The notes under the pieces are model-generated. The model saw only the letters and a program-made list of their open reading frames with translations, had not been told where the DNA came from and ran no database searches. DNA of 64,000 nucleotides from Arenivirga flava (GTDB lineage: Bacteria; Actinomycetota; Actinomycetes; Actinomycetales; Microbacteriaceae). The translations under genes and the position numbers were made by a program. The DNA lies in contig NZ_BSUL01000001.1 of the NCBI RefSeq assembly GCF_030161575.1, positions 2,089,809 to 2,153,808 of the forward strand. The letters run 5' to 3'. Below, piece after piece: positions 57,074-64,000 of this stretch (positions within the stretch are counted from its first letter, which is position 1; every line of letters begins with the position of its first letter).

Positions 57074-58226
57074 GCCGCGTCGTCCTCGTCGGCCCCGATG
57101 TGACGCTCGAGCACCAGGCGCGCCTGCTGCTCGGCGAGCAGGTGCTGTCGATCCCACCGGGAGCACCCGAAGCGGTGCTGGCGCGGCTGCTCAAGCTGAC
57201 GGTCTGGCCCCAGCTGATCGTCTTCGGCAGCTACGTCACCGAGGCGCAGAGCCGCGCGCTCGCGCAGACGCTCCGCCGCAGCGTGCCGACGCTCGCGGTC
57301 ACGTCGGTCGACGCGACCCTGCCCGCCGAGCTGATCGCGGCGGGCGTCTCGCACGCGTTGCCGGTCGGCGCCGAACTCGAGGACATCGACGCCCTCATCG
57401 TCACCGCCGGCGAGCGCGCCGCGCGCGAGGCGTCGCTCATGGGCGCGCCGCGCGAGCTCAGGGACCGCGGCCAGGTGGTCGTCGTCACCGCCCCCAAGGG
57501 CGGCGTCGGCAAGACGACCATCGCGGCGAACGTGGCGACGGTGCTGGCGGCCGTGCATCCGCATCGCGTCGTGCTCGTCGACCTCGACCTGCAGTTCGGC
57601 GACGTCGCCGAGGCGCTCGGCATCGCACCGCTGCGCGCGATCGACGCCGCCGTCGGGCCCGCCGCCGCGCGCGATCTGCTGCTGGTCCAGCACGCGCTGA
57701 CGACGCATCCGAGCGGACTGCTGGTGCTCGCCGCCCCCGCCTCGCCGGCCGGTGCCGACGGGATCACCGCGCACGAGGCGACCCTGCTGCTGCGCCAGCT
57801 CGCGCACGAGTACGCCGCCGTCGTGGTCGACACGGCCCCCGGCCTCAGCGCGCACACCCTCGGCGCGATCGAGGAGGCGGATGCGGTGATCTCGGTCACG
57901 AGCCCCGACGTCACGAGCGTGCGCGGGCTGATGAAAGAGCTCGACGTGCTCGCCGAGCTCGATCTGCTGCCCGCCCAGCACCACGTGGTGCTCAACCTCG
58001 GCGAGCGCCGCGCGGCACGCAAGCGCGACGTGGAGGGCCTGCTCGGCAGGCCCGTCACGCTCGAGGTCCCCGCACGAGCGCCGTCGGACGCTCGACGAAC
58101 CGCGGCGTGCCCGTCGTCACCGACGCTCCGCGCGATCGCGCCGCCGGCAGGCTGCGCGAGCTGGGCCGGCGGATCGCCGACCACGACGACCCGAACCGCC
58201 GCTCCAAGCCCAGGAAGGTGCGCTGA
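57070..58226 (+). CDS. tadZ: TadZ/CpaE-like ParA-family localisation ATPase, one-base frameshift
   Basis: With one extra C in the run at 58068-58071 it is 385 residues: an N-terminal receiver-like domain (about 1-115), then a MinD/ParA ATPase. The ATPase has the deviant Walker A KGGVGKTT at 143-150, LVDLDLQFGD (about 166-175), and VVVDTAPGLS (about 251-260). The C-terminus after the correction reads GRSTNRGVPVVTDAPRD and ends in a basic tail, as in the family. As given, the last 50 residues are replaced by a missense tail that runs past the tadA start. TadZ positions the pilus machine at the pole. The true stop overlaps the tadA start as TGATG. Confidence 0.88.
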
Positions 58227-59812
58227 TGTCCAGTCTCTCCGAGCGCCTGCAGGCCGCCCGCAACCGCCGAGCGCAGGCCGAGCGCCCCATCGACCCCTCG
58301 GTGCTCGCCGAGGCGGCGCCCGCCGACTGGACGCCCGAGTGGGATGCCGTCGACGGACCGGGATGGGGCTCGGCCGCGGAGCCCGAGCCCGGCTGGCTCG
58401 CCGAGGGGCCGCAGGATCGGGACGGCGCGGACGAGCCCGCCTCCGCTCCGTCGATGCCGCCGGTCGAGGACCTCTACGACGGCGCCGCCCTAGCCGTGAT
58501 CCCGCGCCGCGACGGCGGCGCCGACGACGAGGTGCAGCGCGTCCGCGAGGAGGCGAGCGACCTCTTCGCCGAGCGGATCGGTACGCGGCTGAACGACCCG
58601 GCCCTCAGCGAGTCCGACCTCGACGCCATGGCGCGCCGCGAGCTCGCCTCGATCATCGACGAGCGCGGCCAGACCCTCAGCGAGCGGCAGCGCTTCGCGC
58701 TGATCCAGGAACTCGCCGACGAGGTGCTCGGACTCGGGCCGATCGAGCCGCTGCTCGACGACGAGACCGTCAGCGAGGTCATGGTCAACGGTCACGACCA
58801 CGTCTACGTCGAGCGCCGCGGCCGCATCCAGCGTGTGCCCACCACGTTCCGCTCCGAGGAGCGGCTGCGCCGGGTGATCGAGCGGATCGTGACCCGCGTC
58901 GGCCGCCGCATCGACGAGTCCTCCCCGTTCGTCGACGCGCGGCTGGCCGACGGCTCGCGGGTCAACGCGGTCATCCCTCCGCTCGCCATCGGCGGTTCGT
59001 CGCTGACGATCCGCAAGTTCGCCACTGAACCGCTGCGCGCCCGCGACCTCGTGAGCCTCGGCACCGTCGGCGACGACATGATCGAGCTGCTCGTCGCCTG
59101 CGTGCGGGCCCGCCTCAACGTGATCGTCGCGGGCGGCACGGGCACCGGCAAGACGACGCTGCTCAACGTGCTGTCGTCGTTCATCCCGCATGACGAGCGC
59201 ATCATCACGATCGAGGACGCAGCGGAGCTGCAGCTGCAGCAGGAGCACGTCGTTCGCCTCGAGAGCCGGCCGCCGAACGTGGAGGGGCGCGGCGAGGTGA
59301 CGATCCGCGACCTCGTGCGCAACGCGCTGCGGATGCGGCCCGACCGCATCGTCGTCGGCGAGAGCCGCGGCGGCGAGAGCCTCGACATGCTGCAGGCGAT
59401 GAGCACCGGCCACGACGGATCGCTCACCACCCTGCACGCGAACTCGCCGCGCGACGCCCTCGCCCGCCTCGAGACCCTCGTGATGATGGCGGGGATGGAG
59501 CTGCCGCACCGCGCCATCCGCGAGCAGATTGCGTCGTCCATCGACGTGATCATCCAGGTGACGCGCCTGCGCGACGGCACCCGCCGGGTCACGCACGTGA
59601 CCGAGGTGCTCGGCATGGAGCACGACACCGTCACGCTGCAGGACATCTACCGCTTCGACTTCGGCGCCGGTGTGGACGCCTCCGGCCGCTTCCTCGGCAG
59701 GGCGCTGCCGACCGGCATCCGTCCCCGCTTCCTCACCCGCTTCGACGAGCTCGGCGTGCCCTTCGACGCCTCGCTCTTCGCCACAGCGGCCGACCGGTCG
59801 GACCGGGCATGA
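58226..59812 (+). CDS. tadA: Tad pilus secretion ATPase
   Basis: 528 residues. A disordered N-terminus of about 100 residues is followed by the N-terminal domain (EVLGLGPIEPLLDD, about 167-180; SEVMVNG) and the ATPase: Walker A GGTGTGKTT at 303-311, Asp box and Walker B around RPDRIVVGESRGGE (about 371-384), and His box STGHDGSLTTLHAN (about 392-405). This hexameric motor powers Flp assembly (CpaF type). ATG at 58226 overlaps the tadZ stop. It is followed with ATGA coupling by tadB. Confidence 0.96.
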   Translation: MSSLSERLQAARNRRAQAERPIDPSVLAEAAPADWTPEWDAVDGPGWGSAAEPEPGWLAEGPQDRDGADEPASAPSMPPVEDLYDGAALAVIPRRDGGADDEVQRVREEASDLFAERIGTRLNDPALSESDLDAMARRELASIIDERGQTLSERQRFALIQELADEVLGLGPIEPLLDDETVSEVMVNGHDHVYVERRGRIQRVPTTFRSEERLRRVIERIVTRVGRRIDESSPFVDARLADGSRVNAVIPPLAIGGSSLTIRKFATEPLRARDLVSLGTVGDDMIELLVACVRARLNVIVAGGTGTGKTTLLNVLSSFIPHDERIITIEDAAELQLQQEHVVRLESRPPNVEGRGEVTIRDLVRNALRMRPDRIVVGESRGGESLDMLQAMSTGHDGSLTTLHANSPRDALARLETLVMMAGMELPHRAIREQIASSIDVIIQVTRLRDGTRRVTHVTEVLGMEHDTVTLQDIYRFDFGAGVDASGRFLGRALPTGIRPRFLTRFDELGVPFDASLFATAADRSDRA

Positions 59813-60723
59813 CGCCGCTCGTGCTCGGCGTGTTCGCGGTCTTCGCGGGCGTCGCCGTCGCGCTGCTGCTCGGCCCCGCGTCGTGCTCGGCGAGGGAGGC
59901 GGCGTCGCTCGCCGAGTGGCGGCGCCAGGCGACCGAGCGGGCGGACGCGGTGGTGCGCAGCCGCAACGCCGGCTTCGTGGAGAAGCTCGACCTGGCCGGC
60001 TGGAAGCAGAGCGCCGGCAGCGTCGTGCTCGGCGCCGTGCTCGCCGCCGCGGCCGCGGCGGTGCTCGGCCTCATCATGGCGCTGGCCTCGCCCTCGGTGC
60101 TCTCCTGGACCCTCGTCCTGCTGCTGCCGGCCGCCGCGCTGCTCGTCGGCCGAGTGCTGCTCGACCGCCGCATCGAGCAGCGCCGCACCGCCTTCGCCGA
60201 GCAGCTCGAGGGCACCCTGCAGCTCGTCGCCAGCGGCCTGCGCGCCGGGCACAGCCTGCAGCGCGCGCTCGTCGCGGTGTCGCAGGACTCCTCCTCCCCC
60301 ACCGCCGAGGAGTTCGCGCGCGTCGTCAACGAGCACCGGCTCGGCCGCGACATCGGCGACGCGATGCTGGCGACGGCCGAGCGGATGCGCAGCGAGGACC
60401 TGACCTGGACCGCCCAGGCCTTCGCGATCCACCGCGAGGTCGGCGGCAACCTCAGCGAGGTGCTCGACCACATCGCCGACACGATCCGCGAGCGGCAGCA
60501 GATCCGCCGTCAGGTCACGACCCTCAGCAGCGAGGGCCGGATGTCGGCGGTCGTGCTCATGGTGCTGCCGGTCGCGGTCGCGGTGATCCTCACCGTGATC
60601 AGTCCCGGGTACCTGTCGACGTTCTTCACCTCCCCGATCGGCCTGCTCATGCTGCTCGTCTCGCTCGTGCTCTTCCTGGTCGGCGGCCTGTGGCTGCGCT
60701 CGATCGTCAGGATCCGGTTCTGA
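59809..60723 (+). CDS. tadB: TadB-like inner-membrane platform protein
   Basis: 304 residues: a helix at the N-terminus, two around 65-110, and two at the C-terminus (about 245-300). These flank the T2SSF/GspF domain with GTLQLVASGLRAGHSLQRAL (about 140-159) and EVGGNLSEVLDHIADTIRER. With TadC it forms the membrane platform on which TadA acts. Overlaps of four bases upstream and three downstream (TGATG) show a coupled operon. Confidence 0.94.
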   Translation: MTPLVLGVFAVFAGVAVALLLGPASCSAREAASLAEWRRQATERADAVVRSRNAGFVEKLDLAGWKQSAGSVVLGAVLAAAAAAVLGLIMALASPSVLSWTLVLLLPAAALLVGRVLLDRRIEQRRTAFAEQLEGTLQLVASGLRAGHSLQRALVAVSQDSSSPTAEEFARVVNEHRLGRDIGDAMLATAERMRSEDLTWTAQAFAIHREVGGNLSEVLDHIADTIRERQQIRRQVTTLSSEGRMSAVVLMVLPVAVAVILTVISPGYLSTFFTSPIGLLMLLVSLVLFLVGGLWLRSIVRIRF

Positions 60724-61559
60724 TGGGCGCCGTGCTGCCGTTCATCGGCCCGGCGCTACTGGCGCTCGCCCTGCCGTTCCTCGTGCTCGCGGTCATGCCC
60801 GCCGGCAGACCCGCGTGGAGCGCCCTGGCGCGGAGGCGGACGGACCGGCCGCCGCCCCCGTTCGCCACGCGCTCGATGGTGAAGCGGCTCGAGCGCAACC
60901 TCCAGCTGGCCGGCCTCACCCGCGTCTGGTCGCTGCGCACCCTCGTGCTGCTCAAGCTGGTCGGAGCCGGTGGAGGCCTGCTGCTCGGCGTCGCGCTGTT
61001 CGCCGCCCGCCCGGGCGCCGCCATGGTGCTCGTCGCCGTCGCGCTCCTGGCGGTCGGCTACTGCGCCCCCGACCTCGTCGTGCAGGGGCGCGCGAAGGAG
61101 CGGCAGGACCGCATCCGGCTCGAGCTCGCGGACACGCTCGATCAGGTGCTCATCTCGGTCGAGGCCGGGCTCGGGCTCGAGACGGCGATCGACCGCGCGG
61201 GCCGGCACGGGAGGGGTCCGCTCGCCGCGGAGCTCTCCCGCACCGTGCAGGACATGCGGCTCGGCGCCAGCCGCCGCGAGGCCTACGCCGCCCTCGCCGC
61301 GCGCTCGGAGGTGGTCGACCTGCAGCGCTTCGCGAAGGCGATCATGCAGGCGGACGCCTACGGCGTCTCCATCGGCCAGGTCGTGCGCACGCAGGCCCGC
61401 GACCTGCGCTTGAAGCGGCGGCAGCGCGCGGAGGAGCGGGCCGCGAAGGTGCCGGTGCGCGTGCTGTTCCCGCTGATGTTCTGCATCCTGCCGGTGCTCT
61501 TCGTCGTCGTGCTGGGCCCGGCGGTGTCGAACCTGATGGCGGTGTTCGCGGCGCAGTAG
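60723..61559 (+). CDS. tadC: TadC-like inner-membrane platform protein
   Basis: 278 residues with four or more membrane helices around a T2SSF domain: LADTLDQVLISVEAGLGLE (about 136-154), VQDMRLGASRREAYAALA, and QADAYGVSIGQVVRTQARDLRLKR. The final helix is FPLMFCILPVLFVVVLGP. It is the partner of TadB. It is the last gene of the tad operon and ends three bases from the stop of the convergent sortase gene, with no terminator hairpin in between. Confidence 0.94.
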   Translation: MGAVLPFIGPALLALALPFLVLAVMPAGRPAWSALARRRTDRPPPPFATRSMVKRLERNLQLAGLTRVWSLRTLVLLKLVGAGGGLLLGVALFAARPGAAMVLVAVALLAVGYCAPDLVVQGRAKERQDRIRLELADTLDQVLISVEAGLGLETAIDRAGRHGRGPLAAELSRTVQDMRLGASRREAYAALAARSEVVDLQRFAKAIMQADAYGVSIGQVVRTQARDLRLKRRQRAEERAAKVPVRVLFPLMFCILPVLFVVVLGPAVSNLMAVFAAQ

Positions 61560-61562
61560 GGC

Positions 61563-62276
61563 TCAGCCCAGCAGCGCTGCGATCTCCTGCGGCATGCCCT
61601 GGCCCGTGTTGGGCGCCCAGGTGTCGAGCACGCCGTAGGCGATGATGCGCTCGGCGGTCGACATGCGCGGGTTGCAGCTGGTGAGCGTGATGATGCGGTC
61701 GCCCGGGCTCTCGCTGCCGAACTGCGGCGTCGCATCGAGCACGCCCACGCCGCTCGGCAGCACGTACTCGGTGTTGCGGTAGAGGTAGACGAAGAACGCC
61801 TCGGGGGTCTCGATCACGATCGGGTCGCCGATCTGCAGCGCACTGATCTCGCTGAACGGGCCGCTGTGCGTCTCCCGATGCGCGGCGACGGCGAAGTTGC
61901 CGACCTGGCCGGGCATCTGGGTGGAGTCGTAGTGCCCCACGTTGATGTCCTCGCGGTTCAGCACCCGCGACTCGCTCACGCCCTCGCCGATGCTGCGCAT
62001 CCAGCCCTGGCCGAAGCGCGGCACGTGCATCGTCGCGAAGACCTGGTGCGCGGCGGGCTGCGCGACGATCGGCGGCTCGCCCTGCGGCGGAGCAGCGGAT
62101 GCGGTCGCGGTGGTGACTGCGGCGAGCGCCGCGGTCGGTGCGGCCGCGGCGCTCACGACCGGCGAGTCCGGCGCATCCGCTCGCAGGTCCGCGGGAGGAG
62201 CGACGGCGCAGCCGGCGATCATCGCTGCGCCGAGCAGCACGGCTCCGACGCCGATGCCCCGCCCCCTGAAGTCCAC
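61563..62276 (-). CDS. Sortase (class E-like) with lipobox-like N-terminus
   Basis: 237 residues. The catalytic set is His133 in VAAHRETHSG, Cys201 in TLTSCNP and Arg210 in STAERIIAYG. NVGHYDSTQMPGQVGN before the His is characteristic of class E enzymes. Sortases cut LPxTG or LAxTG signals and join proteins to the cell wall. Possible substrates in this window are the LPWTG giant protein and the LAVTG small protein. Instead of a plain membrane anchor, the N-terminus shows MIAGC at residues 19-23, a credible lipobox. GTG at 62276 follows TAGCCT by six bases (leaderless). It is convergent with tadC. Confidence 0.9.
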   Translation of the reverse strand: MDFRGRGIGVGAVLLGAAMIAGCAVAPPADLRADAPDSPVVSAAAAPTAALAAVTTATASAAPPQGEPPIVAQPAAHQVFATMHVPRFGQGWMRSIGEGVSESRVLNREDINVGHYDSTQMPGQVGNFAVAAHRETHSGPFSEISALQIGDPIVIETPEAFFVYLYRNTEYVLPSGVGVLDATPQFGSESPGDRIITLTSCNPRMSTAERIIAYGVLDTWAPNTGQGMPQEIAALLG

Positions 62277-62282
62277 GGGTCG

Positions 62283-62288
62283 AGGCTA
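62283..62288 (-). promoter_or_regulatory. -10 box of leaderless sortase transcript
   Basis: TAGCCT on the minus strand, six bases from the GTG start at 62276. Confidence 0.6.
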
Positions 62289-62618
62289 CCCGCGCGACTC
62301 GCGCTTGTCAGGAGCGGATGCGCGTTCGGCGCAGTCGCGCTGTGGCCGATGGCGCGGCTGGTCGGCGCGCAGCGCATCCGCTCACCGTCGCCCCGCTCGC
62401 AGCGCTCGCTCGTGGAACTCAGGCTGCCGAAAGCGACACGCCGACCTCGGGCCGGTCGAGCCCGGCGTGTCCGCTGGTCAGTCCTGAGTTCCATCAGGCC
62501 AGGGGCCCGCCGGAGGATCGCGTGCCTGCGGCGCGAGGAGTCCGGGGCGACTCACCCACGGGTACGAGCGCTCCGGGTCGACTCACCCGCGACCGCCCAG
62601 CGCCCGTGTCCCGCCCCG
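62289..62618. other. Intergenic region with a palindromic element
   Basis: About 330 bases between the sortase promoter and the end of the AlkD-like gene. Apart from the 81-base inverted-repeat element at 62413-62493 I see no gene. Short open frames here have no ribosome site or family pattern. Confidence 0.6.
62413..62493. repeat. 81-base imperfect palindromic element
   Basis: The outer arms TGGAACTCAGG (62413-62423) and CCTGAGTTCCA (62483-62493) are perfect complements. An inner pair, AGCGACACGCCG and CGGCGTGTCCGCT, matches except for one extra base. The centre CTCGGGCCGGTCGAG can fold again. The nested arms suggest a mobile REP/MITE-like element or a long structured RNA rather than a simple terminator. 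Confidence 0.65.
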
Positions 62619-63233
62619 TCACACCTCCGGCCGCAGGTGCGGCGGCAGGTTCTCCGCCGCCGCCTCGCGCACCGGCGCCGGCCAGCGGGCGCCGGCACGA
62701 GCGAGCAGCGCCGCGGTCGGCTCCGGCGCGCGGCGGGCGGTCTCGTGCAGCAGCCGCACGAGCGCCTCCCGGATGATCGGGCTGCGCTCGCGCGCGAGCC
62801 GCTCCACCAGGGCGAGCGGGGTGACCGCGTCGCCGTGCTTCACGAGCGCGAGGCCGGCCAGCAGCGCCGTGCGCCGGGCCCAGACGACGTCGCTCTTGGC
62901 GAGGGCGAAGAGGGGGCCGGGCGGGCGGCCGACGTGCTGCTCGCCGACGACGTGCTCGGCGCATCCGTCCACGAGGTCCGGGCCGTCGAGCAGCTCCGCC
63001 TGCAGCCAGGCCAGGAAGCGCTCGTGCTCCTCGGCCCGCTGCGCGGCATCCCCGCGGCGGTAGCGGCCCTCGAGCACGAGCACGGCGATGCGGCGGCGCC
63101 AGCGGTCACCGGTCCACGCCCAGCTCTCGAGCTCGCCCTCGTCGACGTCGGCGAACTCGCGGGCGATGCGCCGCGCGGCGCCCAGGTCGTCGCCCGCGGC
63201 GCCGACCGCGTCGTCGATGCCGCGCGGGGTCAG
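62619..63233 (-). CDS. HEAT-repeat protein, possibly AlkD-like DNA alkylation repair; start uncertain
   Basis: About 200 residues of helical repeats rich in Arg, Ala and Leu, with SWAWTGDRWRRRIAVLVLEG near the N-terminal end and RSPIIREALVRLLHETARR near the C-terminus. This Trp/Arg-helix pattern recalls the AlkD-type DNA alkylation repair family, but no catalytic residue can be confirmed. The first GTG (63083) would cut off the conserved-looking Trp segment. Upstream only CTG (63233) is available in frame before the transporter's stop, so the listed start is a guess. Either a non-standard start, a frame error or a decayed 5' end is possible. Its neighbour upstream is the AEC transporter on the same strand. 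Confidence 0.5.
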   Translation of the reverse strand: MTPRGIDDAVGAAGDDLGAARRIAREFADVDEGELESWAWTGDRWRRRIAVLVLEGRYRRGDAAQRAEEHERFLAWLQAELLDGPDLVDGCAEHVVGEQHVGRPPGPLFALAKSDVVWARRTALLAGLALVKHGDAVTPLALVERLARERSPIIREALVRLLHETARRAPEPTAALLARAGARWPAPVREAAAENLPPHLRPEV

Positions 63234-63314
63234 GGCGCGGCCCCATCCGCTCGTCCGCGCCGCGGGCGGGGCCGCCGACGCGCAGGTCGCGCGTGGTGCG
63301 CCGCAGCAGCACGA

Positions 63315-64000
63315 TCAGTGCCCGCCGAGCAGGAACGCCACGAGCAGCAGCACCGGCAGCGACACCACCGTCGTCACGAGCACCGTGTCGCGCGCCACCA
63401 CGAGCCCCGCGTTGTAGCGGGCCGCGTAGTTGTAGACGTTCTGCGCGCTCGGCAGCGCCGACATGGTCACCGCGGCGAAGAGCTGCTGGTCGCGCAGGCC
63501 GAAGACGAAGTAGGCGAGCACCCACGTGAAGGCCGGCATGACGAACGCCTTGAGGAAGCTCGCGATCGCGACGTCCTTGCGTCCGCTGCCCGCGCGCAAC
63601 GGCTTGTTGCCGCGCAGCGACATGCCGAAGGCCATCAGCACGAGCGGGATGGCCGAGCCGCCGATCAGCGCGAAGGGCTGCAGGATCGGGGTGATCACGT
63701 CCGTCGGGATCCGGTCGTAGAAGAACGCCAGGCCGACGCCGAGCACCGACGCGATGATGATCGGGTTGCCGAAGGGCCGGGCGAGGTTGCGCAGCCCGCG
63801 GCCGCCCTTCGGGTTCGTCGCGAGGTCGAGGATCGTGAGCACGATCGGGGTGCCGATGACGAGCTGGAACAGCAGGATGGGCGCCACGTACTGCGCGTCG
63901 CCGATCACGTAGATCGCCACCGGCAGGCCGATGTTGTTCGAGTTCACGTAGCCGGCGGCCATCGCGCCCACCGTGGTCTCGACGATGCGCCGCTTGAGCA
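63315..64000 (-). CDS. AEC-family (auxin efflux carrier-like) permease, C-terminal part
   Basis: The last 228 residues of a membrane transporter whose start lies beyond base 64000. Seven or so hydrophobic helices are present. YVNSNNIGLPVAIYVIGD near the beginning is the conserved Asn/Pro segment of the family, and ALPSAQNVYNYAARYN (about residues 185-200 of the part seen) is its C-terminal hallmark. Bacterial AEC proteins move small carboxylates such as malate or malonate; no substrate is inferred here. The stop TGA at 63315 is followed in the same frame by the AlkD-like sequence. Confidence 0.9.
   Translation of the reverse strand, partial: LKRRIVETTVGAMAAGYVNSNNIGLPVAIYVIGDAQYVAPILLFQLVIGTPIVLTILDLATNPKGGRGLRNLARPFGNPIIIASVLGVGLAFFYDRIPTDVITPILQPFALIGGSAIPLVLMAFGMSLRGNKPLRAGSGRKDVAIASFLKAFVMPAFTWVLAYFVFGLRDQQLFAAVTMSALPSAQNVYNYAARYNAGLVVARDTVLVTTVVSLPVLLLVAFLLGGH

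Noticed and set aside
55063..59028. A 1,321-codon plus-strand frame spanning tadG to tadA
   Set aside because: Only the tadZ portion is protein-like; the remainder is an out-of-frame shadow.

Overview
This 64 kb window is high-GC DNA that reads like the chromosome of an actinobacterium, most plausibly a member of the Microbacteriaceae. The support is the GC-rich third codon positions, the many leaderless genes preceded by TANNNT boxes, a compact Gram-positive Tad pilus locus, a class E-like sortase, septum-formation-domain proteins and the constant use of the hexamer GGATGC/GCATCC. There are no tRNA or rRNA genes, no CRISPR arrays and no insertion sequences that I can support.

Layout. (1) 1-496 is the 5' end of purA on the minus strand. 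(2) 597-28872 (minus) is dominated by one 27.8 kb gene for a secreted, wall-anchored protein of about 9,270 residues. It has a signal peptide, a head domain of about 450 residues, about 74 copies of a DUF11/DUF7507-like domain of about 115 residues, and an LPWTG anchor. A small lipoprotein gene is coupled to its 3' end. One missing G/C at 15618-15622 splits the gene. (3) 29096-37292 holds housekeeping and accessory genes: a SpoU rRNA methylase, an MHS-family transporter, a NagD-like HAD phosphatase, a septum-formation-domain membrane protein coupled to pyrE, an MntR-type DtxR regulator and rtcB. (4) 37398-38239 is an exonuclease III gene broken by one base. (5) 38250-44810 is a complete Wadjet (jetABCD) anti-plasmid system. 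(6) 44951-47383 holds an ECF sigma factor fused to an anti-sigma-like membrane domain (again one base short) and a UDP-GlcNAc 2-epimerase. (7) 47197-53383 (minus) is an exosortase-type surface-protein operon: a choice-of-anchor-like secreted protein, a 56-residue protein with an LAVTG anchor, a processive-type GT2 glycosyltransferase, an exosortase, a lipoprotein and a multi-pass membrane protein. (8) 53536-61559 is a complete Tad pilus locus with a divergent prepilin peptidase. (9) 61563-64000 holds a sortase, a HEAT/AlkD-like protein and the 3' part of an AEC transporter.

Functionally the window is largely about the cell surface: a giant wall-anchored protein, a sortase, a second exosortase-based sorting system, a glycosyltransferase, sugar activation and a pilus. 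A plasmid-defence island sits in the middle. Four genes (giant protein, xth, sigma factor, tadZ) are each restored by adding exactly one G/C. That shared signature looks more like base undercalling in the assembly than independent gene decay. All calls come from reading the sequence; no database search was run.
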